Assembly (NCBI GenBank): GCA_016874915.1
Contig: VGSW01000021.1
Span: 1-34,870 of the forward strand
Reading direction: 5' to 3'
DNA: 34,870 nt
Source of the DNA: Deltaproteobacteria bacterium
GTDB taxonomy: Bacteria > Desulfobacterota > Desulfobaccia > Desulfobaccales > 0-14-0-80-60-11
Under the pieces are notes generated by a model, which did not search any database, was not told where the DNA came from, and saw only the letters and a list, made by a program, of their open reading frames with translations. This document shows positions 16,791 through 26,352 of the stretch, one piece after another; position 1 is the stretch's first letter; the number at the start of each line of letters is the position of its first letter. The position numbers and the translations under genes were made by a program.

Positions 16791-19700
16791 AGTCCTTTTT
16801 GCCGGCGGACCAGGCCAGCCGCGACCGGGCTTTGAGCGCGGGGGAGAGCTTCCACCTGGAGGCCCCCGCGGGGTCCGGCAAGACCTCGGTGCTCCTGGCC
16901 CGGTTTCTGGCCCTGCTGGCCCAGGTTGAGGAGCCGGAAGAACTCCTGGCCCTCACCTTCACCCGCAAAGCCGCGGGGGAACTGCGCACCCGGGTGGTGC
17001 AGCTTCTCTGGGCGCCCCCGGATTCGGGTCCTGACTCTTCTCCCCTGGACCAGCAGCTGGGAGCGTTGGCCCAGCAGGTATTCCGCCGCCACGGCGACGC
17101 CGCGGCCCTGAAACTGGCCCCGGAGCGCCTGCCCATCATGACCTTTCACAGCTTCTGCGCCCAACTCTTAAGACTGGCGCCCCAGGAGGCCGGAGTCCCG
17201 TTGGACTTTCAGCTTCTGGAAGAGCGGGAATCCGACTGGGTCAAGCAGGAAGCCCTGGAAGAGTTGAGGCGGCGCCTGGCCGCCCGCCCGGCTGACGACG
17301 CGGTGCGCCTGGCCCTGGTGCGGCGTCTGGTGCGCCTCAACAACGATTGGCCCCGGCTGGCCCGGGAACTTCGGGGGCTGCTCAGCCGCCGGGACAGCCT
17401 GGAGGATTTCCTGAAGCTGGCCCGGTTAAGCCGGGAGCCGGTAGACTACCAGGAATTGCTGGAGACGCGGTTCCGGATGGCGCTCACCCCGGCCCTCCAG
17501 ACTCTGCGCGATGAATTTGTCGCCTGCCCCCTGGGAAGCCGCTGGCCTGATTTCTGGGGTGAGCTGAACCGCCTGGGAGCGGACCTGGCCCCGCACCTGC
17601 CGCCCCAGATTCCCGGCGACCGGCCCGAAGACCTCCCCCGCTGGCAGGCCCTGGCCCAGGCTCTTCTCACCAAGCAGGGGGAACCCCGGAAGCAGTTGAC
17701 CCCCAAGTACGGTTTCCCTCCGAACTTTCACAAAACTGTCTGGGGTGGGCTGGTGGCGGAGCTTCCCCCCACAGTGGCGCAATTGCTGAAGGAGTGCCGG
17801 GAATTGTCCCTCACCGGCGCCCATCCGGAGGAAGTGGCGGCCCTCCAGGACCTGGTGATTTTGCTGGGGGAAGCCCTGACCGTTTATGAGGAGCTTCTAA
17901 GCCGCCGCCGCGCCCTGGACTTCATCGGCCTGGAACGGGCGGCCCTGAAGCTCCTGGATGGGGAAGACCCCGGAGAGCTGCTCCTGCGCCTGGACTACCG
18001 CCTCCAGCACCTGCTGGTGGATGAGTTTCAGGACACCAGCGAAAATCAGTTGACCCTGCTGTGCCGCCTGGTTTCGGGGTGGGAAGCGGGGGCCGGGCGC
18101 TCCCTGGTGGTGGTGGGGGACCCCAAGCAGTCCATTTACGGCTGGCGTCAGGCCAAGGTGCGCCTGTTCCTGGACTCCCGCCAGGGGCTGCCGTGCTCCC
18201 AGGGCCGCTTTCCCCTAAAATCCCTCCTCCTCCGCGCCAATTTCCGGGCCACCCGCGCCCTGATCGCCTGGGTCAACCGGGTTTTCGGCAAGACCGTGAT
18301 GGCCGGGGCGTCCTCCCCCGGGAAAGTGGAGTTCCATGCGGCCACCCCCGGGCCGGGCGCGGCTCCGGGGGAAGCCCCATACCTGGCCCTCTTTTTGGGG
18401 TCCGCGGAGAACGACCCCAGGGGAATGGAGGCCCGGTGGCTGACCCGCCAGGTGGCCCAGGCCGCGGCCCAACAGCAACCAGGGGAGACTATCGGCGTCC
18501 TCCTCTTTGCCCGCACTCATCTGCCCATATACCTCAAGGCCCTCCACGAGGCGGGATTGGCGGTTAAGGTGCGGGAAGGCCTGAAGCTTGCCGAAAGCCT
18601 GGTGGTCCAGCACCTCCACAACCTGGCCCGGGCCTTGGTGCGGCCCCAGGATGAGGTGGCCTGGGCCGGGGTCCTGAGGGGTCCCTGGGTGCGCCAACCC
18701 CTGGAGGTCCTGGCCCGGGCCGCCCGGACTCCGGGGGAGGCCTGGCCGGAGAAACTTCAGAAATTTGCCGCCGCGCCGGAATGTCCCTCTGACCTTGCCC
18801 AACTCCTTAACTCGCTCCTGGCGGGCCGGGAGCAGTTGGGCCGCCGCCCCCTGGGAGAAGTCATCCAATCCTGGCTGGACCGCGGCCCGGCCTGGCAGGG
18901 TCTGGCGGCCTGGGAAGGCCCCGCCGGGGTGGCCAATGTCCGGGCCTACCTGGACCTCCTAACGGAAGCGGAATCGGGCCTGCCCGAGGCCACTTTGTCC
19001 GGGGCCGATTTTTACCTGGAGGATGCCTACCAGCCCCCGGACCCCCGGGCCCAGGACTCGCCGGTGGAAATTTTAACGGTGCACGGCGCCAAGGGCCTGG
19101 AGTTTGACCAGGTCTTCATCCCCTATCTTGACTGGCAGCCGCTGCAGGCCGATGACAAAACCCCGCCCTTTCTCCTGGAAGAGATGCCCGGGACCGGATG
19201 CCACGGCCTGGCCCTGGCCCGGCCTTACCTCCAGGAGAAACCGAGTTCTTTTTATCGGTTGCTCAACAACTTGAAAAAACAGCGAGTTCTGGACGAAGCC
19301 CGGCGGGTCTTCTACGTGGCCGCCACCCGGGCCAAGGGGCGGCTGGTCCTCTCCGGGGTGATAAAGATGGATAGAAATGGCCAGGGCGCAATCTCCGCCA
19401 ACAGTCCCCTGGGCTGGCTGTGGCAGCATTACGGGCGGACGGAAGCCTTCCCCGAAACTTTTAGCTGGGCCGATCCGGAGATCCACGGGGAGATGTTCAT
19501 GCGGGTCCCGCCCCCGACGGCCGCCGCGATTCAGCCCGAGGCGGTGGATCTGCCTCCGGCCTGTGGATTCACCCCTGAAGCCTCGCCTTACCGGATGGAG
19601 TATCCCTCTCGGATGGTCCAGGAGGTGGGGGAAGCTGAGCCTGCCGCGCCGGCCGAGGCCGGGGAAACGGACGCGAGTTTGGTTCGAGGCCGGGTGATTC

Positions 19701-20188
19701 ACCGCCTCCTGGAGACCCTGTCCCGGGGCGGGGACCTGCCCTTGGCGGAGTCGGTGGCCGCGGCCCTGCGCCAGGAGGGGTTGGCTCCCGAGGCCGCCAA
19801 GGGGCTGGCCCCGGAGATTTTGGCGGAAGCCGCGGCCTGCCGGGACGACCCGTTTCTGGGCCGACTCCTGGGCCCCAACCTGCCTTTCGCCGCCAGCGAG
19901 TGGCTCCTGGAAGACCAGCCCCAGCCGGGGGTGATCCGCCGGGGCGTCATGGACCGCCTGGCCTTCGACGGACAGGAATGGTGGCTGCTGGACTACAAGA
20001 CTTCCCGCCCGGAGCGGGAAGCAGATTGGGACGCGTTTATCGCCCGGGAAAAAGAAAAATACGCCCCCCAACTCCGGGCATATCAGGCAATGGCTGCCCA
20101 GGCCCGGCACCTGGCCCCGGAATCCATCCGCCTGGGCCTTTATTTCACCGCCATACAGAAGGTGGTGGAGGTGAATTTTAAAGGTTAA
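16787..20188 (+). CDS. addA: AddA-like UvrD-family helicase/nuclease
   Basis: EAPAGSGKTSVL, VDEFQDTSENQL, VVGDPKQSIYGWRQA, VHGAKGLEFDQVF, nuclease DYKTSRPE; ATGA overlap with upstream gene. Confidence 0.88.
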   Translation: MKSFLPADQASRDRALSAGESFHLEAPAGSGKTSVLLARFLALLAQVEEPEELLALTFTRKAAGELRTRVVQLLWAPPDSGPDSSPLDQQLGALAQQVFRRHGDAAALKLAPERLPIMTFHSFCAQLLRLAPQEAGVPLDFQLLEERESDWVKQEALEELRRRLAARPADDAVRLALVRRLVRLNNDWPRLARELRGLLSRRDSLEDFLKLARLSREPVDYQELLETRFRMALTPALQTLRDEFVACPLGSRWPDFWGELNRLGADLAPHLPPQIPGDRPEDLPRWQALAQALLTKQGEPRKQLTPKYGFPPNFHKTVWGGLVAELPPTVAQLLKECRELSLTGAHPEEVAALQDLVILLGEALTVYEELLSRRRALDFIGLERAALKLLDGEDPGELLLRLDYRLQHLLVDEFQDTSENQLTLLCRLVSGWEAGAGRSLVVVGDPKQSIYGWRQAKVRLFLDSRQGLPCSQGRFPLKSLLLRANFRATRALIAWVNRVFGKTVMAGASSPGKVEFHAATPGPGAAPGEAPYLALFLGSAENDPRGMEARWLTRQVAQAAAQQQPGETIGVLLFARTHLPIYLKALHEAGLAVKVREGLKLAESLVVQHLHNLARALVRPQDEVAWAGVLRGPWVRQPLEVLARAARTPGEAWPEKLQKFAAAPECPSDLAQLLNSLLAGREQLGRRPLGEVIQSWLDRGPAWQGLAAWEGPAGVANVRAYLDLLTEAESGLPEATLSGADFYLEDAYQPPDPRAQDSPVEILTVHGAKGLEFDQVFIPYLDWQPLQADDKTPPFLLEEMPGTGCHGLALARPYLQEKPSSFYRLLNNLKKQRVLDEARRVFYVAATRAKGRLVLSGVIKMDRNGQGAISANSPLGWLWQHYGRTEAFPETFSWADPEIHGEMFMRVPPPTAAAIQPEAVDLPPACGFTPEASPYRMEYPSRMVQEVGEAEPAAPAEAGETDASLVRGRVIHRLLETLSRGGDLPLAESVAAALRQEGLAPEAAKGLAPEILAEAAACRDDPFLGRLLGPNLPFAASEWLLEDQPQPGVIRRGVMDRLAFDGQEWWLLDYKTSRPEREADWDAFIAREKEKYAPQLRAYQAMAAQARHLAPESIRLGLYFTAIQKVVEVNFKG

Positions 20189-20272
20189 GAGGGGAAAAGG
20201 TTAAAAGGGGAAAGGCGAAAAACCTCTTAACCTTTTAACCCTTTAACCCTTTAACCTTTTAACCCCTCCCCC
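20186..20272. repeat. Period-8 purine/pyrimidine repeat with inverted arms
   Basis: ggttaagaggggaaaaggttaaaagggg ... ccttttaaccctttaaccctttaacctttt. Confidence 0.8.
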
Positions 20273-20922
20273 GAGCCCCCTCCCTCAATAATAATTTCCC
20301 GCAATTCCCTGGCCGCCGCGGTGACGTCCGGGGCGGCGGTGACCGCGCTCATGACCGCGGGGTGGCGGGCGCCCCGGGCCACGACCTGGGCGATGTTGCT
20401 CTGGTTAATGCCGCCCATGGTGGTCCAGGGGATGCGCAGGCGCGGGGCGATGGTTTCGATGGCCTCCACCCCCAGGGGTACTGCCTGAGGTTTGGTGGGA
20501 GTGGTGAAGATGGGGCCGATATTAACGTAGGAGGCCCCGGCTTCCTGGGCTGCCAATGCTTCTTCCAGGGAATGGGTGGACGCCCCGATGATCAGTTCCG
20601 GCGCGCTGCGCCGGGCCGCGGCTATGGGGAGGTCTTCCTGGCCCAGGTGCACGCCGTCGGCCTCCGCGGCCAGGGCGATGTCCAGGCGGTCGTCGATGAT
20701 CAAGAGAGCGCCTGCGGCCGCGGTGCGCCGCCGGAATTCCTTCGCCAGATCATAAAGGCCGCGGCCGTCCAGGTCCTTTTCCCGGAGCTGGATGAGCCGC
20801 ACCCCCGCGGCCAGTGTTTTATCCAAAACCTCCAGGGCGCTGCGCCCGGCGCAGAAGGCCCCGGTAATGACCACGTAGAGGTCGGCTCGATGGAACGCGG
20901 CCAGCCGCGCCGCCAGGTCCAT
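20251..20922 (-). CDS. thiE: Thiamine-phosphate synthase
   Basis: LYVVITGAFCAGRS...LIQLREKDLDGRGL...LLIIDDRLDIALAAEADGVHLGQEDLP...IGASTHSLEEALAAQEAGASYVNIGPIFTTPTK. Confidence 0.93.
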   Translation of the reverse strand: MDLAARLAAFHRADLYVVITGAFCAGRSALEVLDKTLAAGVRLIQLREKDLDGRGLYDLAKEFRRRTAAAGALLIIDDRLDIALAAEADGVHLGQEDLPIAAARRSAPELIIGASTHSLEEALAAQEAGASYVNIGPIFTTPTKPQAVPLGVEAIETIAPRLRIPWTTMGGINQSNIAQVVARGARHPAVMSAVTAAPDVTAAARELREIIIEGGGSGEGLKG

Positions 20923-21119
20923 CAGCCGCCCCCCACCAGGCGCACCAGTTCCAGGACGTCGCCTTCGGCCAGCCGGGTTTCCCTGTAGGCCCCCCGATCC
21001 ACGATCTCGTGGTTCCGCTCCACCACGGTGCCCTGGGGGTGCAGGCCCAGTTCTTCCAGGAGGCCCAAGACCGTATTCGCGGCCACTTCCCGGTATTCGC
21101 CGTTGATAGTCAATTTCAC
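20922..21119 (-). CDS. thiS: Sulfur carrier protein ThiS
   Basis: 65 aa, MKLTINGEYREVAANTVLGLLEELGL...GDVLELVRLVGGG, terminal GG; stop overlaps thiE start. Confidence 0.9.
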   Translation of the reverse strand: MKLTINGEYREVAANTVLGLLEELGLHPQGTVVERNHEIVDRGAYRETRLAEGDVLELVRLVGGG

Positions 21120-21149
21120 TGCACCTGCTCCGTACCTACTATTTTTATC

Positions 21150-21232
21150 TCACGCAAAGGCGCAAAGTCGCCAAGACGCCACGCATTAATTTTTTTTAAA
21201 ATTCTTGCGCCTTTGCGCCTTTGCGTGAGATA
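21150..21232. repeat. CGCAAAGGCGCAAAG-type inverted repeat
   Basis: tctcacgcaaaggcgcaaagtcgcc ... ttgcgcctttgcgcctttgcgtgaga. Confidence 0.8.
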
Positions 21233-21235
21233 TCT

Positions 21236-22414
21236 TTATTCCACAAACGCGCGATCAAAATCTTTCCACACCGGGTCGTAGCCGGCCCGGCGGATGGCTT
21301 CGGCCACTTCCTGGGGGCTGCGCCGGTCCTCGATTTCAAACTGCTCCAGGGCGCCGTCCCCCAGGTGGGAATAGCCCCCGGGGCGGGTGGAAGACCCGGC
21401 GCTCATCATGGTCACCCCCAACGGGATCAGGCGGTCCCGCAGGCGGGCGCTCTCCCGGGTGGAGAGATTGAAGCCCACTTCCGGCAGAAAGAGCCGCAGG
21501 GCCAGCATGAGCTGCACCAGGTCCCGGTCGGACAGGGGATACTGCACCTTAAACCGCTCCGGCGCGTGGCGGAGCCGGGGAAAAGAAATGGACACGGCGC
21601 TCCGCCAGCACTCTTTCTGGAGATAGCGGGCGTGAAGCGCGGTCCAGAAGCCGTCGGCCCGCCAGTCGTAGAGGCCCAGGAGGGCGCCGATACTGAGGCG
21701 GCGGACTCCGGCCCGCCCCGCCCGCTCCATGGCCCCCAGGCGGTATTCAAAGTCCTTCTTCCGGCCCTTCCGGTGCACCTGGGCGTAAGTGGGCCGGTGG
21801 TAGGTCTCCATGTACAGGGTGACGCCTTCCAGGCCCTTATCCGCCAGCTTGCGGTAGCCCTCCTCCTCCAGGGCGTAAACCTCCACGGCCACGGAGGCGA
21901 AATATTCCCGGGCCAGGGCCACGGCTTGGGCCAGGTACTCCACCGGCGCGGCCTGGGGGGCGTCGCCGGTGAGCAGCAGCACGCTCTGAAACCCGTGCCC
22001 GGCCAGGATGGCGCACTCGGCCCGGATTTCCTCTATGCTCAGGGTGCGCCGCTCCCCCGGACTGCCGGAGTGCACCGCGTAGCCGCAATAGGTGCAGTCG
22101 GCAGTGCAGATGTTGGACAGATAGATGGGAACATACAGCCCGATGGTGCGCCCGAAGTGCCGCCGGGTGATCCGATGGGCCGCCTGCGCCATCTCCTCCA
22201 GAAACGCCCCCGCGGCCGGCGACAACAACGCCAACACATCCTCCGGCTGCAACCCCTCCCGCCCCAACGCCCGCTCCACGTCCCCCGGCGTGGCTCGCTC
22301 AATAATCTCCCGAACCCGCCCCTCCGGCCAGGAATCTAAGATTTTTGAGAAGAAGGAATATATTAATTTTGTATTCATAGAGCTAAATAATGGGAGGATC
22401 AGACGTTTTTCCAT
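21236..22414 (-). CDS. thiH: 2-iminoacetate synthase ThiH (radical SAM)
   Basis: YVPIYLSNICTADCTYCGYAVHSG (CxxxCxxC), QSVLLLTGDAPQAAPVEYLAQAV; true start could be ATG near 22378. Confidence 0.92.
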   Translation of the reverse strand: MEKRLILPLFSSMNTKLIYSFFSKILDSWPEGRVREIIERATPGDVERALGREGLQPEDVLALLSPAAGAFLEEMAQAAHRITRRHFGRTIGLYVPIYLSNICTADCTYCGYAVHSGSPGERRTLSIEEIRAECAILAGHGFQSVLLLTGDAPQAAPVEYLAQAVALAREYFASVAVEVYALEEEGYRKLADKGLEGVTLYMETYHRPTYAQVHRKGRKKDFEYRLGAMERAGRAGVRRLSIGALLGLYDWRADGFWTALHARYLQKECWRSAVSISFPRLRHAPERFKVQYPLSDRDLVQLMLALRLFLPEVGFNLSTRESARLRDRLIPLGVTMMSAGSSTRPGGYSHLGDGALEQFEIEDRRSPQEVAEAIRRAGYDPVWKDFDRAFVE

Positions 22415-23106
22415 AGATCCCGTATCGGTTGTGGAGCATACGAAGGTACTTTAAAATGCAAAATTGAATCTGCGCACTCGACAAATAGACTGTCAAATGG
22501 CAGTGGGGTATCTAATGTTCCAAGCCACTGCAAAAAGTAGTCCGCTCCCGTCAGATATTCAACTGCGGGGAGAGGCCAGTTATCATAGATAAGCAGCCAA
22601 TTGACATCGAACCGTTCATATTCTGACTTTAAGAATTTATCCGCCTTCTGAAGCGAAAAGTAGGCCATTGCCTCCGCCCATTCTTTCTCGGGTGCATCAC
22701 CAACCCACCCATCTCCTCGGTTGGCCCCACTGGCAATGTTGTCGACTTCCATTTTTGACATCCGAGGCCCACCAGGCTGGAAACTTTGTAAGAAAATCAA
22801 GTTGCTGCCAATAAAATTCTCGCGTCGTGCATTTGCCCAAGCCCAATCAGGCGGAACTGCCTCCGTAACCTCAATACCGATTCGGGTCGATGGCAGGGAA
22901 ATTAAAAAATCTGGTTTTTCTCGTTTTTCGACTCGCATAGGATACTGAATTAAATTTGTCTCCGCATACGTGGCTAGGAAACGACAGATCGACCAACGCT
23001 CACAATGCTCGGTGTTACGCCCTTTTTTCCGTGGAGGTACATTAATTTCTATGGCTTTAAGTTTGGCAAGTAGATCGATGGCAGAATTTGCAGCTATATT
23101 GATCAT
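22399..23106 (-). CDS. Hypothetical protein, lower-GC insertion in thi cluster (possible PD-(D/E)XK-like fold)
   Basis: ORF reading MINIAANSAIDLLAKLKAIEINVPPRKKGRN...EKREKPDFLISLPSTRIGIEVTEAVPPDW...; start placed at 23106 because upstream codons run through palindromic repeats. Confidence 0.65.
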   Translation of the reverse strand: MINIAANSAIDLLAKLKAIEINVPPRKKGRNTEHCERWSICRFLATYAETNLIQYPMRVEKREKPDFLISLPSTRIGIEVTEAVPPDWAWANARRENFIGSNLIFLQSFQPGGPRMSKMEVDNIASGANRGDGWVGDAPEKEWAEAMAYFSLQKADKFLKSEYERFDVNWLLIYDNWPLPAVEYLTGADYFLQWLGTLDTPLPFDSLFVECADSILHFKVPSYAPQPIRDLWKNV

Positions 23107-23137
23107 GGCGACTTCTTTGCGGCGAAAATTTTTATGT

Positions 23138-23285
23138 CTAGATCCCAAGTTGCACTTGGGAACGCAATTGTGGCCCAAGCTTGGCTTGGGCAAAATAATT
23201 TCTAACGGCATTTCATAAAGATATGGATTCCATTAGCAAAGCCAAGCTTTGCAATCAATTGGGTTCCCAAGCGCAGCTTGGGAAC
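23138..23285. repeat. Cluster of CCCAAGC/GCTTGGG palindromic units
   Basis: cccaagttgcacttggg, cccaagcttggcttggg, gcaaagccaagctttgc, ttcccaagcgcagcttgggaa. Confidence 0.8.
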
Positions 23286-23297
23286 CAGGAGAAGTTA

Positions 23298-23372
23298 TGG
23301 AACCGCCGATGAACGCAGATTAACGCCGATACATGCAAATCTGTGTTCATCGGCGTTCATCGGCGGTTTCTT
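23298..23372. repeat. Inverted repeat of AACCGCCGATGAACGC... family
   Basis: aaccgccgatgaacgcagattaacgccgat ... atcggcgttcatcggcggttt. Confidence 0.8.
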
Positions 23373-23382
23373 TCATTTTGGG

Positions 23383-24162
23383 CTATTCCAAAAACCCCGT
23401 CAACGGACTCGAAGCCGCCGCCGTCTCCCGCTCCGGGCCCAGGCCGGAGAGATACGCCAGGCGGCCGGCCTCCACCGCCAGGGCGAAGGCCCGGGCCATG
23501 GCCCCGTGGTCCTGGGCGTCGGCCAGGGCGGTGTTCACCAGCACCGCGTCGGCCCCCAGCTCCATGGCCTCCGCGGCGTGGGAGGGCGCGCCCAGCCCCG
23601 CGTCCACCACCACCGGCACTTTGGATTGCTCGATGATGATGCGCACCATGTCCCGAGTGCGCAGGCCCCGGTTGCTGCCGATGGGCGCGCCCAGGGGCAT
23701 GACTGTGGCGCAGCCCGCTTCTTCCAGGCGCTTGGCTAGGATGGGGTCGGCCTGGATGTAAGGCAGCACCACAAAGCCGTCCTGCACCAGCCGCTCCGCG
23801 GCCTTCAAGGTCTCCAGGGGGTCGGGCAGGAGATACTTGGGTTCCGGGGTGAGTTCCAGCTTCACCCAGGGCTCCATGCCCATGGCCCGGGCCAACTTCG
23901 CCAGGCGCACCGCCTCGTCCGCGGTGCGGGCCCCGGAAGTGTTGGGGAGGATCAGATACTTCTGGGGGTCCAGCGCCGGCATGATGGAGTCGCCTTCCGG
24001 TTTCCCCAAATCCACCCGGCGCAGGGCCACGGTGACGATTTCCGCGCCCGCGTGGTCCAGCGCGGCTTTCAGGGCCGCGGCCGAGGGAAACTTCCCCGTG
24101 CCCACCATGAGCCGGGAGCGAAATCGCCGCCCCGCAATAATTAGAGGGTCATCTTTAATCAT
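23383..24162 (-). CDS. thiG: Thiazole synthase
   Basis: [45 protein letters not shown]...[23 protein letters not shown]...[33 protein letters not shown]. Confidence 0.96.
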   Translation of the reverse strand: MIKDDPLIIAGRRFRSRLMVGTGKFPSAAALKAALDHAGAEIVTVALRRVDLGKPEGDSIMPALDPQKYLILPNTSGARTADEAVRLAKLARAMGMEPWVKLELTPEPKYLLPDPLETLKAAERLVQDGFVVLPYIQADPILAKRLEEAGCATVMPLGAPIGSNRGLRTRDMVRIIIEQSKVPVVVDAGLGAPSHAAEAMELGADAVLVNTALADAQDHGAMARAFALAVEAGRLAYLSGLGPERETAAASSPLTGFLE

Positions 24163-24353
24163 ATAGGATTACTTTATCACCAAGACACAAAGACACAAAG
24201 GGCCGCCAAGAAAAATTATGAAATTTTGGCGGCTTCTTCCGGTTCTCAGGCTCATTGATCTAATTCATATCGGAGAGGAAAAGAAGTCGGTTCACCCCCA
24301 CCCCAACCCTCCCCCCTCTGTTTGGACTGGGGCACGGAGGCCCGCCCCACCCA

Positions 24354-24437
24354 GTAGGGGCGGCCCGGTGGGCCGCCCGTTGGCGGGCGTGCCACCGGCA
24401 CGCCCCTACGCACAGGCTGGAAAGCCTGTGCTACCAA
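24354..24437. repeat. Double-hairpin GTAGGGGCG...CGCCCCTAC element plus CACAGGCTGGAAAGCCTGTG unit
   Basis: gtaggggcggcccggtgggccgccc-gttggc-gggcgtgccaccggcacgcccctac. Confidence 0.85.
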
Positions 24438-24453
24438 GGCGGCTTTTGCTTTT

Positions 24454-24486
24454 ACTGCTCACTGCTTACTGCTCACTGCTCACTTT
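24454..24486. repeat. Heptamer tandem repeat (actgctc)n
   Basis: actgctcactgcttactgctcactgctcact; period 7. Confidence 0.9.
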
Positions 24487-25259
24487 CCCAGCCCGCATAG
24501 AGGGCAATCCGCCCGTTTAACCCGCTCCACGGACTGAAACCGCCCCTCCCGCCCGTCATAAGCCAGGAGGCGCCGGGTGAGGCCGCTTTCCCATCCCAGG
24601 AGCAGCTTCAAAGCCTCCACCGCCTGGAGGCAGCCCATGGTCCCGGCCACCGCGCCCAGGATGCCGATCCGGGTGGAAGAAGGCGAAGCCTCCGCCGGGG
24701 GCAATTCCGGCACCAGGCAGCGGTAACAGGGATTCTCCGGCCCGGGTATGGCCGCCAGGAGCTTCCCGTGCCACCCCGTGGCCGCGGCGGAAACCAGAGG
24801 CACCCTTTCCCGCCAGCAGGCCTCCGACACCAGGAACCGGGTGGGGAAATTGTCGCAGGAGTCCAGCACCAGATCAAAGCCCTGCACCACCTCCCGGACG
24901 TTGTCCGGCTCCAGGCGTAAATCAAAGGTTTCCACCCGGCAGTGGGGATTCAGCGCCGCCAAAGACTCTTTGGCCGACTCCGCTTTGCGACGCCCCACGT
25001 CATTCGTCCCGTGAAGAATCTGGCGCTGGAGGTTGGACAGATCCACCGCGTCGCCGTCCACCAGTCCCAGATACCCCACTCCCGCGGCCGCGAGATACAA
25101 GAGGGCGGCGGAGCCGATGCCTCCGGCGCCCACCACCAGGACCCGGGCCGCCCGCCACCGGGCCTGCCCTTCCCAGCCCACCCCGGCCAGAAGCGCGTTC
25201 CGGGAATAGCGTTCCCTCTCCTCCGGGGAAAAATCCCCCTGGTTTTCGGTCCCCATCAT
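24480..25259 (-). CDS. thiF: ThiF/MoeB/HesA-type adenylyltransferase
   Basis: ARVLVVGAGGIGSAALLYLAAAGVGYLGLVDGDAVDLSNLQRQILH...CPLCG. Confidence 0.88.
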   Translation of the reverse strand: MMGTENQGDFSPEERERYSRNALLAGVGWEGQARWRAARVLVVGAGGIGSAALLYLAAAGVGYLGLVDGDAVDLSNLQRQILHGTNDVGRRKAESAKESLAALNPHCRVETFDLRLEPDNVREVVQGFDLVLDSCDNFPTRFLVSEACWRERVPLVSAAATGWHGKLLAAIPGPENPCYRCLVPELPPAEASPSSTRIGILGAVAGTMGCLQAVEALKLLLGWESGLTRRLLAYDGREGRFQSVERVKRADCPLCGLGK

Positions 25260-25523
25260 GTTTTCCCAGACTTGGCCGCGGCAGCGGCGGGTGAAAATCG
25301 TCTCCTAACCTCAATATCCTGTGCAAATTATAAACTTCTGCAAGTCACTAGACAACATGGGGTTGTTGCGAAAGACGTCCCAGATAATGGGAAACAGGTC
25401 CGAGTATCAGTTGTCCTAATTCCTCCAGGTGTGTTATTAAACAGGCATAAAACCGATGCCATTTCCCTCATTTTGAACCGCAAGGGAAGGAAAAGTCATT
25501 TCCCCCGGTGGGCGCTGATACCC

Positions 25524-25994
25524 ATGTTAAATGTGGTAATCCTGGTGGTGGGCAAAACCCGGACAGGTTTTATCCAGGAAGGCCTGGCGTTCTACCAGAA
25601 ACGCCTCCAACCTTTCTTGAAACTGACCCTGAAAAACGTACGGGAAGAAAAAGAAGGGGGGAACCTCTCCCCGGAGACCCTGAAACTCCGGGAAGCCCAG
25701 CGCCTTCAGGCCCAGATTCCGCCCAAAGCCTGGGTGGCAGCCCTGGACCCCCGGGGGAGGGAATTCACTTCGGAAGAATTCGCCGCTTGGCTGGGCCAGA
25801 GGGAGGAAGACGCCCGCCCCCTGACCTTTCTCATCGGCGGGCACTGGGGCCTGGACCCGACCTTGCTGGCGGAAGCCCACGAGCTAGTGGCCCTGTCGCG
25901 CTTTACCCTGACCCACGAGATCAGCCGGCTGGTGCTGCTGGAGCAACTCTACCGGGCCATGACCATCCGGACCGGCCATCCGTATCATGTATAA
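25524..25994 (+). CDS. rlmH: 23S rRNA (pseudouridine1915-N3)-methyltransferase RlmH
   Basis: 156 aa; FLIGGHWGLDPTLLAEAHELVALSRFTLTHEISRLVLLEQLYRAMTIRTGHPYHV. Confidence 0.93.
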   Translation: MLNVVILVVGKTRTGFIQEGLAFYQKRLQPFLKLTLKNVREEKEGGNLSPETLKLREAQRLQAQIPPKAWVAALDPRGREFTSEEFAAWLGQREEDARPLTFLIGGHWGLDPTLLAEAHELVALSRFTLTHEISRLVLLEQLYRAMTIRTGHPYHV

Positions 25995-25997
25995 GGC

Positions 25998-26127
25998 AAA
26001 CAGGGGAAGAGGGGAAAGAGGAGAGGGGAAGAGGAAAAAGTGTCAGGCAGGCGCGGGTATTTGTTTTTAAAGAAACCGTGCCTTTTTTTAAACCTTTTCG
26101 CCTTTTCGCCTTTTCCCCTCTTAACCC
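25998..26127. repeat. Purine-rich/pyrimidine-rich period-8 inverted element
   Basis: aaacaggggaagaggggaaagagg ... ccttttcgccttttcgccttttcccctcttaaccc. Confidence 0.7.
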
Positions 26128-26133
26128 TGGTTT

Positions 26134-26352
26134 TTAAAGCGCCTGGACTTCTTTAACGCCCGGCACTTCTTTGACTAGGAACTTTTCCACGCCCTGTTTC
26201 AGGGTCATCTGGGACATGGGGCATCCTTTGCAGGCCCCGGTCAGCATCACCTTGACCACGCCGTCGGTCACGTCCACCAGTTGAATATCACCGCCGTCCC
26301 GCTGAAGCATAGGGCGGATTTTTTCCAAAGCTTTTTGCACCTGTTCTTTCAC
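26134..26352 (-). CDS. NifU-like Fe-S scaffold domain protein
   Basis: EKIRPMLQRDGGDIQLVDVTDGVVKVMLTGACKGCPMSQMTLKQGVE. Confidence 0.92.
   Translation of the reverse strand: MKEQVQKALEKIRPMLQRDGGDIQLVDVTDGVVKVMLTGACKGCPMSQMTLKQGVEKFLVKEVPGVKEVQAL

Noticed and set aside
24942-25994. 350-aa ORF as a longer RlmH
   Set aside because: N-terminal ~190 codons run antisense through thiF; the RlmH domain begins at ATG 25524.
20186-26127. Direct repeats considered as CRISPR
   Set aside because: Periods of 7-12 bp without spacers; no cas genes.
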